From an uncultured Sunxiuqinia sp. (GTDB lineage: Bacteria > Bacteroidota > Bacteroidia > Bacteroidales > Prolixibacteraceae), in assembly GCF_963678245.1 (NCBI RefSeq), contig NZ_OY782773.1, positions 124,001-188,000 on the forward strand: DNA of 64,000 nt, in the 5' to 3' direction. The notes under the pieces were generated by a model. The model made no database searches. It saw nothing but the letters and a program-made list of their open reading frames with translations, and had not been told where the DNA came from. This document shows, piece by piece, positions 8,188-16,553 of the stretch; positions within the stretch are counted from its first letter, which is position 1, and each line of letters opens with the position of its first letter. Made by a program: the position numbers and the translations under genes.

Positions 8188-10593
8188 ATGATTCAAAAAC
8201 CGATCAGAAATAAAGTTTTCTATATCCTCATATTAATATTGCTTTTCATTGGGAATGGAGTATTTGCACAGCGGGCTGTAGTTCATGGGCGTATTTATGA
8301 TGCCGACAGTAACGAAGGATTACCCTTTGTTAATGTGGTGGTTGCGGGAACAACAATTGGAACGGTTTCCAACGAGGATGGAACCTATCATATTACCGGC
8401 TTGAAGCCAGGATTCGTCCGGTTGGAAGTGTCGTTTGTGGGGTATGAAAATACGATTTCTCCCGAAATAGAGGTTAGCAATTCAAAGGCGGTTGATTTAG
8501 ATATCGCACTTGAAAAAAGCAATACTGAGCTGAGTGAAGTAACTGTTTCAGCTTCGCTTTTTCGAAAGACAGAGGAAAGTCCGCTATCGTTAAAGAACAT
8601 TGGTATTTCCGAAATTGAAAACAGCCCTGGAGCCAACCGTGATATCAGCAAGGTGATCCAGTCGTTTCCGGGTGTGCAATCTACTCCTTCGTTTCGCAAC
8701 GATATTATTATCAGAGGCGGTGGTCCATCCGAAAGTCGTTTTTTTCTTGATGGGGTTGAAGTTCCTAACATCAATCACTTTGCTACCCAGGGGGCATCCG
8801 GTGGCCCGGTTGGGATCATCAATGCTGATTTGTTACGTGAGGTCAACTACTATTCGGGAGCTTTCCCGGCCGATCGGGGGAACGCTCTAAGTGGGGTATT
8901 TGAGTTTTATCAGGTTGATGGAAATACCGATAAATTACGGGCGCAATTTTCAGTTGGAGCTTCAGAAGTTACCGGAACCTTCGATGGACCAATTGGAGAA
9001 AAAACGACTTATATATTTTCAGCCCGTCGTTCGTATTTACAATTCTTGTTTAGCCTTTTCGAATTGCCTTTTTTACCCACTTTTAATGATTTTCAGTTTA
9101 AAGTAAAAACAAAGCTCGATCGGAAGAACGAGATTTCGTTTATTGGACTAGGAGCAATTGACAAGTTCGACTTAAACCTGGATCTTGAAAATCCGGATGC
9201 CCAGCAACGGTATATTTTGGCTTCGATTCCTGAAAACGAGCAATGGAGTTACACAGTGGGAGCCGTTTATAAGCATTATCGCGAGAATGGTTTCCGAACG
9301 ATTGTTTTTAGCCGTAGTCACCTGAATAATTCGGCTGTGAAATATTTGGACAACGATTACAGTTCGGAGGATAACAAAACGCTGGATTACGTTTCCGAAG
9401 AAATTGAAAATAAGTTGCGCTATGAGAATTCAACACGGGTTGGCAATGTCAAGATTAACTATGGCGCGAATGCTGATTTTGTGACCTACACCAATTCAAC
9501 TCGACAAAGACGGTATTATTCGGATGGCATTTTGGATGTTAATTTTGATACCGATTTGAACTTGGTGAAATGGGGCTTATTTGGGCAGGCTAGCAATAAA
9601 ATTCTGGATGAAAGATTGACCCTTTCGTTGGGTATCCGGCTTGATGCCAACAACTATTCTTCGAGTATGCAGTCGCCTTTTGACCAGCTTTCGCCGCGAC
9701 TCTCAGCTTCGTATCAGCTATCGCCAAAATGGAGCTTGAATTTTAATACCGGTCGTTACTTCCAGCTACCACCATACACTGCACTAGGTTATAAAGAAAA
9801 TGGCGTACTGGTGAATAAGGAGAACGATTTAAAATATATTCAGGCTGACCATTTGATAGCCGGTATTGAGTTTCAGCCACAGCAAAATGTTGTTTTTTCG
9901 GGGGAGGCGTTTTATAAAAAATACAGTGACTACCCGTTTTCGGTTAATGAGTCGGTAAGTTTGGCTAATCTGGGTGCTGATTTTGGAGTGATTGGAAACG
10001 AAGAGGTCCGATCAATTTCGGAGGGGCGTGCCTACGGTATTGAGTTACAAACACGAATCGCTTCACCAAATAAATTCAACTTGAATTTGTCTTATACCTG
10101 GGTGCGGAGCGAATTTCAGGATAAAAATAACAACTACATTGTGTCGAGCTGGGATAGCCGACACTTGCTGGTGCTTACTTCGACCAAAAAGTTAAAGCGC
10201 AATTGGCGTGTGGGAGCTCGCTGGCGGTTTGTTGGTGGTTTACCTTATACGCCTTACGATTTGGACAAGTCGGCTTTGGTTGAGGCCTGGAATGTAAATA
10301 ATGGCCCGTATTTGGATACCGACCAGTGGAATACCAAACGATTTGATGCCTTTCATCAATTAGATTTGCGGATTGATAAAGCTTACTATTTGGATAAGAT
10401 CACAGCGAAGTTCTACATTGATATTCAGAATTTTTACAATTTCCAAAATGAAGATCAGGACATTCTGGTTCGGCAGCAGAATGAAAGTGGCAACTATGTG
10501 ACTACCGACGGAGGATCCCGGTATGTGCTCGATCGGGTTGAGAATACTTCGGGAACAACGCTTCCTACCATCGGGATCATTCTGGAGTTTTAA
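8188..10593 (+). CDS. TonB-dependent outer-membrane receptor with carboxypeptidase-regulatory-like domain
   Basis: 801 residues. A signal peptide ends near residue 27 (GNGVFAQ). Residues about 29-115 form a CarboxypepD_reg-like beta-sandwich (VVHGRIYDADSNEGLPFVNV). The plug follows, with IRGGGPSESRFFLDGVEVP around 183-201, and then a large beta-barrel ending in the outer-membrane Phe (IILEF). Such proteins import scarce ligands using TonB energy. There is no SusD partner, so it is not a typical glycan system. The lipoate ligase begins 15 bases after the stop, which suggests a shared transcript and raises the idea that the ligand is lipoate or a lipoyl compound. That link is inference only. 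Confidence 0.9.
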   Translation: MIQKPIRNKVFYILILILLFIGNGVFAQRAVVHGRIYDADSNEGLPFVNVVVAGTTIGTVSNEDGTYHITGLKPGFVRLEVSFVGYENTISPEIEVSNSKAVDLDIALEKSNTELSEVTVSASLFRKTEESPLSLKNIGISEIENSPGANRDISKVIQSFPGVQSTPSFRNDIIIRGGGPSESRFFLDGVEVPNINHFATQGASGGPVGIINADLLREVNYYSGAFPADRGNALSGVFEFYQVDGNTDKLRAQFSVGASEVTGTFDGPIGEKTTYIFSARRSYLQFLFSLFELPFLPTFNDFQFKVKTKLDRKNEISFIGLGAIDKFDLNLDLENPDAQQRYILASIPENEQWSYTVGAVYKHYRENGFRTIVFSRSHLNNSAVKYLDNDYSSEDNKTLDYVSEEIENKLRYENSTRVGNVKINYGANADFVTYTNSTRQRRYYSDGILDVNFDTDLNLVKWGLFGQASNKILDERLTLSLGIRLDANNYSSSMQSPFDQLSPRLSASYQLSPKWSLNFNTGRYFQLPPYTALGYKENGVLVNKENDLKYIQADHLIAGIEFQPQQNVVFSGEAFYKKYSDYPFSVNESVSLANLGADFGVIGNEEVRSISEGRAYGIELQTRIASPNKFNLNLSYTWVRSEFQDKNNNYIVSSWDSRHLLVLTSTKKLKRNWRVGARWRFVGGLPYTPYDLDKSALVEAWNVNNGPYLDTDQWNTKRFDAFHQLDLRIDKAYYLDKITAKFYIDIQNFYNFQNEDQDILVRQQNESGNYVTTDGGSRYVLDRVENTSGTTLPTIGIILEF

Positions 10594-10608
10594 TTACTTT
10601 TGTGATCT

Positions 10609-11589
10609 ATGACTGTACTCTGCATTCAACAAAAAGGGCTGGATCCATATTTTCATTTGGCAGCCGAAGAATATTTGCTGAAGAATTTCGACGAAGATGT
10701 TTTCATGCTTTGGCAGGGTGAAAGTTCCATTGTAGTTGGGAAACACCAAAATGCACTTGCCGAAATTAATCATCGTTATGTGGCCGAAAATGGAATAAAA
10801 ATAGCCCGGCGACTATCGGGGGGGGGCACGGTATTTCACGATCCCGGAAATTTGAATTTCACCTTTATAAAAACGGTTGAGCGAATTGATCAAGTTAATT
10901 TCAAGGTGTTTACGCAGCCTATTGTTGAGGTGCTGAAGAGGTTGGGATTGGATGCCTATACCACTGGCCGCAACGACTTGATGCTGGATGGGAAAAAGAT
11001 ATCGGGCAATGCTGAGCATGTTTTTAAGAAACGGGTACTTCATCACGGAACTTTGCTGTATAATAGTGAATTAGGTAAGTTGAAAAACGCGTTGAAAGTT
11101 GATCTATCGCGTTTCGAGGATAAGGCAGTGCAGTCGAATCGAAGCGAGGTAACAAACATTGCGAATTACCTGGATCGAGAGATGAGTGTGAATGATTTCT
11201 CTGACTTTATTTTTGAAGGCATTCGGACCAGTTATCCGGAACCGAAGGTTTTTCAATTTTCGGAGGATGATATTGAAAAAATTCAAAAGTTGAGGGAGGA
11301 GAAATATGCAAGCTGGGACTGGATTTATGGCTATTCTCCAAAATACAAATACAGTAACCGGATTGATGATCTGGAAGGCAATTCCATCCAGTTCACACTG
11401 GAGGTGGTTAAAGGTGTCATACACACAATTGATCTTTTCGGTAAGATTTCCAATGAACAGGCTATTTTGCTAACAAATTCGCTGTTGAATGCTCGTCACG
11501 ATTATGAAGAACTAGAGCAGAAACTAAGAAGAATTGAGATTGCTATCAAACCAATTTCCGTTGAAAAATTATTGACTGTTCTGGTATAG
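10609..11589 (+). CDS. lplA: Lipoate-protein ligase A
   Basis: 326 residues with two domains. The N-terminal biotin/lipoate ligase fold carries the lipoyl-AMP motif RRLSGGGTVFHD at 67-78 and the catalytic lysine K130 in DGKKISGNA, as in E. coli LplA. The C-terminal accessory domain (from about residue 235) is present. The enzyme activates free lipoate with ATP and attaches it to E2 and GcvH proteins. The SGGG part of the motif is written with nine consecutive G (10818-10826), a slippage-prone tract. It follows the TonB receptor by 15 bases and converges on the next gene with a single base between stop codons. Confidence 0.93.
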   Translation: MTVLCIQQKGLDPYFHLAAEEYLLKNFDEDVFMLWQGESSIVVGKHQNALAEINHRYVAENGIKIARRLSGGGTVFHDPGNLNFTFIKTVERIDQVNFKVFTQPIVEVLKRLGLDAYTTGRNDLMLDGKKISGNAEHVFKKRVLHHGTLLYNSELGKLKNALKVDLSRFEDKAVQSNRSEVTNIANYLDREMSVNDFSDFIFEGIRTSYPEPKVFQFSEDDIEKIQKLREEKYASWDWIYGYSPKYKYSNRIDDLEGNSIQFTLEVVKGVIHTIDLFGKISNEQAILLTNSLLNARHDYEELEQKLRRIEIAIKPISVEKLLTVLV

Positions 11590-11590
11590 A

Positions 11591-14344
11591 CTATTCCACC
11601 TGATAGTTGTAAAAACTATTGTCTTCATTACCAACTACCAAGTTGAAAAATGGATTTGAATGGTTAAAAAAGCCAATGGTAAAGTCAGTGTTTCCATGCA
11701 GAGGAAACCCGTCATAAACAGAACCATCAGAATTGATTAAATATACCCGGTTTTCAGCTCCACAAACAACACCAATTTTCCGGTCATTGTTTGAAAACAT
11801 GTAGCTGTTGGGCTTGCTGGTAATCGGACTGTCAAACTCTCGCTCAAAAATCTGCTTTCCCCTATCAGTAAATGCAATCAGTTGTTTTTCGTCAGCGAGT
11901 ACAAAATCAGATTTTCCGTCCGCATTTATGTCTTCGGCTTCAAAAAAATGGTTTTTACTCAAGCTGGTTGTTTTTACAGTTTCTTCATGGCCGTTAAAGT
12001 ATTGTAAATGAACAACACCATTCACATCAGTTGAAGCAATCGCTTGCTGCTTACCGGTTACCAGGTAAAATTCATTGTCAGAATGCTCAAAACCGGCCTT
12101 GGTGCTCACACGTGTATTTCCTCTTCGGTCAAGAATGTAGGTTTTATACTGATCGGCACAAACGATGTAATCTTTTCCGGCTACACGGAAATGTTTTACC
12201 GGAGAAGTCACCTTCCCGTCAGTACCTTTAAAATCCCAGCCACGAACGAGGTTACCTTCGTTGTCGTAGGCATAAACTTCTTTATTTTCGCAGGCAATGA
12301 AAAAACGATATTTGCGGTTATTATCGTAGTCGAAAACAGCCAATCCATTGGTTGCCGGGGCTCGCAAATTGATTGGGTAGCGAGCAACATTATTTCCTTC
12401 GCGGTCAATTAAATGGAGGTGGTTCTTGGTGTTGAACAGGTATTGCAGTTTTCCATTTTTGTAATAGTCAATCTGGTAAATCTTGCCCATAATTTGACCG
12501 GGGAGTTTCACTTTCCAATGGCTCACACCTTCTTTGTTAATCAGGTAAAGGTTGTTCTTGTTATCCTGAATGATAACTTCTTTGTTGGCTTTGTCGTTGT
12601 GGTTGATCACCAGCTGTGGCTTGATCGCAACTGTAGAGTCCAGCTTACTTTGCCAAACCGTTTGAGGTTCTTCTTTCAAAACCGGATCAAATTTCAGATA
12701 AACACTATTTAAAAATTGCTCGTTGCTCGGTGAAATTTGCCATCCCAGAGCCTGAAATTTCCGAATGGAAAGTTCATTTTCCTCGATTGATTTTGAGATG
12801 TTTTCATCTAAATAATAGTTACTTAAATAGAATGCTTTTGAAAAATTCAGGTAGAAATAAATGCTCGATCTACTCGTTAACTGACTATTAAAATCTTGAA
12901 ATTGAGTATCATTTTCCAAGGTTTCAGAAAGCACCAGATCGTGGATGTAATTCTTCAGTGCCGTAGCGTTGTCCGCAAAAATCAGATAGTTGTCGTAAAA
13001 GCACATGAAGTTACTTTCGATACCTGAAAAAGCTTGGCCAAATAATAATTCAGGCAATTTTTTAAACGGAAATTGATAGATGGAGAACGAGCGGTCATTT
13101 TGAATTTGATAGTCGGATCGCATTGCTTCAAGCGTTGTTTTTTGCGCTTTAGCATAGTTTTCAAGTACTGGTAATAATTTTTCGCGGGCAACCGACTGCC
13201 CTTTCATTTTGGCAATAAAAAAGCGATTTTTCGTTGGATTGTTTTGAGTAATGGTACCAAAGGCCACAGCAAATTCATTTTTTGCAATTTCCTGAAATAC
13301 CTTTGTAAAAGGTACTTTGCTGTATCGCTGAATTTTCGAAAGTTCAGTTTCCCGGGAGTAGTACATTCCCAGCTTTTTTAGGTACTCCTCATAGTCAGTA
13401 TTGAATCGTTCCAGATTTTCGATGGACAAATTGAGAAACAAGCTGGTGTTGGCCGAAAGCACTTCGGGAACAGTAACCCGCTCCGCTTTTTGCCTGCGGA
13501 AAATATTGAAGTAGTTGTTGTTTGAATCGTTGGAGAAGCTGAATCCGTTCAGCAATAATTCCGACTTTTTGATGCTCACATCTAGTTCCGTCCAGTCAGA
13601 CAAGTTACCCAGTAACTTTATTTGTTTGCGGAAATCGCGTGGAACAGCTTTTGAAATAAAGCTGGGAAAATGATTGTGCTGAACGTAAATGTTGAACTCC
13701 GAGCCGCTGCCAGCAGTTTTGTGCAGCTCGGTAAGTTGTTGGTTGCCCGTTAAGTTTTCAGCTGAGATTTGACGGATAGCCTCATCAATAAAAAGCGGAT
13801 AACGACTGAACAACAAAATACCTTCTTTAAAAGCAATGCTGAACTGAGAGTTGCCTGATTTTAACTGATAAATATCTGTATTATCGTATTTTCTGGAGCC
13901 CAGTTTAATTTCATTGTTGGTTGCCAGTGAACTGAAATAGTCAGTCAACGCAGACCTTTCTTTGCGATTGTCTAAACTGGTCGCAAAAAGGCACCCGATG
14001 TTATTTTTACCCTCGGGGTTAAAGGCGACTAAAATTGTTTTGTCGGCAATTACCTTTCGTAATAGCTCATGCGCTTTCAGCTGCTCCTTCAAATCCCGAA
14101 TGTCCGTAAAAAAAGAATCCAGATCCTTGACTTGTTTCAGTTCGTTAACCAATGGATTCTGGTTGTCGCTCTCGTCGAGAAGTGACTCCAATTCCGGCAC
14201 TTCAATGAAGAGGGGAGTTTTTACAGGAATTGCCCGAAAAGCCGAATTCTCAGAGTAGCCTTGGGTTTGTCCGGCAAAGAAAAAGAAGGTAACTCCGGCA
14301 ATCACAATCGAAACGAGTACAAGAGGAAGTATTAGCTTGCGCAT
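11591..14344 (-). CDS. DUF3352-like secreted or anchored protein with C-terminal beta-propeller-like region
   Basis: 917 residues from the ATG at 14344; an earlier start adds 12 residues before the signal anchor and sits upstream of the -7 element. One hydrophobic segment (about 3-25) makes it a membrane-anchored or exported protein. Residues about 40-560 resemble the long DUF3352 region that is common and uncharacterised in Bacteroidota. From about 610 on, repeated units of the type YLINKEG, HLIDREGN, YAYDNEGNLVRGWDF, YILDRRGNT and YLINSDGSVYDGFPL form WD/PQQ-like blades. One blade has a calcium-loop-like DINADGKSDFVLAD. No enzymatic motif is seen. It may be a periplasmic or surface scaffold; the function is unknown. 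Confidence 0.7.
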   Translation of the reverse strand: MRKLILPLVLVSIVIAGVTFFFFAGQTQGYSENSAFRAIPVKTPLFIEVPELESLLDESDNQNPLVNELKQVKDLDSFFTDIRDLKEQLKAHELLRKVIADKTILVAFNPEGKNNIGCLFATSLDNRKERSALTDYFSSLATNNEIKLGSRKYDNTDIYQLKSGNSQFSIAFKEGILLFSRYPLFIDEAIRQISAENLTGNQQLTELHKTAGSGSEFNIYVQHNHFPSFISKAVPRDFRKQIKLLGNLSDWTELDVSIKKSELLLNGFSFSNDSNNNYFNIFRRQKAERVTVPEVLSANTSLFLNLSIENLERFNTDYEEYLKKLGMYYSRETELSKIQRYSKVPFTKVFQEIAKNEFAVAFGTITQNNPTKNRFFIAKMKGQSVAREKLLPVLENYAKAQKTTLEAMRSDYQIQNDRSFSIYQFPFKKLPELLFGQAFSGIESNFMCFYDNYLIFADNATALKNYIHDLVLSETLENDTQFQDFNSQLTSRSSIYFYLNFSKAFYLSNYYLDENISKSIEENELSIRKFQALGWQISPSNEQFLNSVYLKFDPVLKEEPQTVWQSKLDSTVAIKPQLVINHNDKANKEVIIQDNKNNLYLINKEGVSHWKVKLPGQIMGKIYQIDYYKNGKLQYLFNTKNHLHLIDREGNNVARYPINLRAPATNGLAVFDYDNNRKYRFFIACENKEVYAYDNEGNLVRGWDFKGTDGKVTSPVKHFRVAGKDYIVCADQYKTYILDRRGNTRVSTKAGFEHSDNEFYLVTGKQQAIASTDVNGVVHLQYFNGHEETVKTTSLSKNHFFEAEDINADGKSDFVLADEKQLIAFTDRGKQIFEREFDSPITSKPNSYMFSNNDRKIGVVCGAENRVYLINSDGSVYDGFPLHGNTDFTIGFFNHSNPFFNLVVGNEDNSFYNYQVE

Positions 14345-14359
14345 AAGTTGAAATTTTAT

Positions 14360-14367
14360 CAAAAATA
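14360..14367 (-). promoter_or_regulatory. Candidate -7 element of the DUF3352-like gene
   Basis: Minus-strand TATTTTTG fits TAnnTTTG and ends 16 bases before the ATG at 14344. No convincing -33 element. Confidence 0.4.
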
Positions 14368-14457
14368 AGAAGAAAGTCAAGCTACTGCTAAAAAAATTGA
14401 ACTTGAATTTAGAATGACTTATTAACGATGCATTCTTAATTTCCTGCTCGATGTCGT

Positions 14458-15717
14458 TTATTTCCGCTGATGCACCTCGTCGGAATTCACAATTTTATAC
14501 AATTTATCAGATCGACGAATGGTTTGATCGAGCTTGATGGAGAAGCGCTCCCCTTTTTGGGTTTCATCCACCGGTTTCAGATTGACACGTATTTCGTCTA
14601 CCTCGGCTTCCACCACTCCGGTTGTTGGTCCGGTAATCAATATTTTGTCACCTACCTGAAGTTTGCCGGTTTCCATTTTAAATTCGGCTACTCCGATTTT
14701 ACCAAAGTAGTTCATTCCTTTTCCAATGTATAGCTTCCTTTTGGTAGCAACCGAACCGTAGTTTTTGCTCCATTCGCCCAAACGCTGTCCAAGGTAGTAG
14801 CCATCCCAAAAACCGCGATTGAAAACTGTTTTCAATCGTTCGTCCCAAGCTGCTATTTTTTTATCGGTGAAATTACCATTAAAATGGGCATCGGCTGCTT
14901 CGCGATAGCATTCAACGACCGTTTTTACATATTCGGGAGAACGTGCTCTTCCTTCAATTTTAAGGACTGTGACCCCCGAATCAAGCACTTTATTTAAAAA
15001 GTGAATGGTTTTTAAATCTTTGGGCGACATGATGTATTCGTTGTCGATATCCAGTTCAGCTTTCGTTTCGTTATCGATAACCGTATAGGAACGACGACAG
15101 GTTTGCATGCAGCTTCCCCGATTGGCTGACGAGTTCATTTCGTGCAAACTTAGGTAGCACTTGCCCGATACGGCCATGCACAAGGCTCCGTGCACAAACA
15201 TTTCGAGTTGAATTAGTTTGCCTTTCGGGCCTGTTATATTTTGCTCTTGAATTTGCTTGCTGATTTCCCAAACGCGACCCATGTTCATTTCACGGGCCAG
15301 AACCATTACGTCGGCAAATTGGGCGTAGAACTTTACCGCTTCAATATTGGTAATATTTACCTGAGTCGAAATATGAACCTCTACATCGATGCTACGGGCG
15401 TAGGCGATAGCCGAAATATCACTGGCAATAATAGCCGAAATACCGGCAGCTTTCGCGGCATCAATCACCTCATGTAATTTGTTCAGCTCATTATCAAAAA
15501 TGATGGTATTGACAGTGAGGTAAGTTTTCACCCCGTGGGCTGATGCTTTTTCTGCAATCTTTTTTAAATCGTCGAGCGTGAAGTTGTTTGACGAGCGGGC
15601 ACGCATGTTGAGCTGCTCAACTCCAAAGTAAACCGATCCTGCTCCACCTTGAATAGCAGCTGCCAGCGATTCGTAAGAACCAACCGGAGCCATAATTTCG
15701 ATATCTCTTCTTTCCAT
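14458..15717 (-). CDS. Peptidase U32 family protein (TrhP/YegQ-like)
   Basis: 419 residues from the ATG at 15717; an ATG at 15729 is also possible. It starts with the family's IEIMAPVGSYESLAAAI and GAGSVYFGV. Conserved cysteines are C180, C187, C203 and C207 (HGALCMAVSGKCYLS and NRGSCMQTC), which in this family probably bind an Fe-S cluster. The C-terminal ~80 residues form the small beta-barrel found in the longer U32 proteins. In E. coli, TrhP (YegQ) is needed for prephenate-dependent tRNA U34 hydroxylation; others are collagenase-like. tRNA modification is the better guess here because there is no export signal. Confidence 0.88.
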   Translation of the reverse strand: MERRDIEIMAPVGSYESLAAAIQGGAGSVYFGVEQLNMRARSSNNFTLDDLKKIAEKASAHGVKTYLTVNTIIFDNELNKLHEVIDAAKAAGISAIIASDISAIAYARSIDVEVHISTQVNITNIEAVKFYAQFADVMVLAREMNMGRVWEISKQIQEQNITGPKGKLIQLEMFVHGALCMAVSGKCYLSLHEMNSSANRGSCMQTCRRSYTVIDNETKAELDIDNEYIMSPKDLKTIHFLNKVLDSGVTVLKIEGRARSPEYVKTVVECYREAADAHFNGNFTDKKIAAWDERLKTVFNRGFWDGYYLGQRLGEWSKNYGSVATKRKLYIGKGMNYFGKIGVAEFKMETGKLQVGDKILITGPTTGVVEAEVDEIRVNLKPVDETQKGERFSIKLDQTIRRSDKLYKIVNSDEVHQRK

Positions 15718-15739
15718 TTCGGCATTCAAATTAATGGGG

Positions 15740-15747
15740 CAAAAGTA
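15740..15747 (-). promoter_or_regulatory. Candidate -7 element of the U32 gene
   Basis: Minus-strand TACTTTTG, 23 bases before the ATG at 15717. Confidence 0.4.
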
Positions 15748-15952
15748 CTAAAAATTAGCTTCTGAAGAAGGAGGGGTTAAACAGGCGATCGAATTTTCAA
15801 GACTTGTTTCCTGTTTTCAGGTAGAGGATGAACTTGGAGCCCGTTACGATCAATAAACTGTAAAATAAAAATATTTAATATTTTGTCATGTACATAAGGA
15901 AATAAATTGTAGTTTTAGAACTATCCTAATAGTAACCTAAATCAATTTTATT

Positions 15953-16390
15953 ATGAAACTTAATTCACTCATTTTATTAGCAGTCGTTTTTACTCTTTTT
16001 AGTTTTTCAGGCAGTAAATCAAAATTAAACGGAACCTGGAAACTCGTTAGCCAGGATTTAGTTAGAAATGGAAAAAGCAAGGTGGCTATTTTGGATGAAG
16101 CAAATGGCGGACAGCTTAAAACCTGGTCGGATGAATATTTTATGTTTGTTGGCAGTAGTTTTCAGGGGAATCAACTGCAGCATTCTTTTGGAGGAGGAAC
16201 CTATGATTTGAAAAAAAATGTTTACAGCGAAAAAATTCAATATCACAGTGTTGCATCCTTTCGGGGAAGAGAAGTTCAACAACTTCTTGAAATAAAAGGA
16301 GATACGCTGTATCAAATTTTTCCGTTTGGCGGCATTGAAAATTACGATAAAAATAACTGTAACATTGAAAAATACATTCGCGTGGATTGA
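15953..16390 (+). CDS. Small secreted protein, lipocalin-like
   Basis: 145 residues. A signal peptide covers about 1-20 (LILLAVVFTLFSFSG), with no lipobox. The start of the mature part, KLNGTWKLVSQDL, resembles the first strand of lipocalin-like/DUF4488-type proteins of Bacteroidota, and later alternating strands fit a small beta-barrel. The segment SFGGGTYDLKKNVYSEKIQYH also recalls that group. No catalytic residues are visible. It stands alone in about 220 bases of AT-rich upstream DNA, with no clear TAnnTTTG box. The function is unknown; binding of a small ligand at the cell envelope is a guess. Confidence 0.6.
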   Translation: MKLNSLILLAVVFTLFSFSGSKSKLNGTWKLVSQDLVRNGKSKVAILDEANGGQLKTWSDEYFMFVGSSFQGNQLQHSFGGGTYDLKKNVYSEKIQYHSVASFRGREVQQLLEIKGDTLYQIFPFGGIENYDKNNCNIEKYIRVD

Positions 16391-16536
16391 ACGAAAACTT
16401 CATGCCCAGACTTTGGGTTAGGGCGGCGGCAACTGGCGGTTCCGTAGGCTAACGATCAAAAACACACCGTTGTTTGTGAGCAAGCCCCTTTCCCCTACTT
16501 AGACATGGAGGGGAAAGAGGCTTGAAGTTTTCTCGT
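16391..16536. repeat. Inverted-repeat-bounded, hairpin-rich intergenic element
   Basis: The left end ACGAAAACTTCATGCC (16391-16406) and the right end (16519-16536) are imperfect inverted repeats. Inside, 16481-16496 and 16509-16524 form a 16-base stem with one mismatch and a 12-base loop. It fills the whole gap between the secreted protein and the end of sprA. It may be a degenerate MITE/REP-like element or a terminator for sprA, although the T tract is poor. Confidence 0.45.
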
Positions 16537-16553
16537 TGCGGCCAAGAGCCAAA

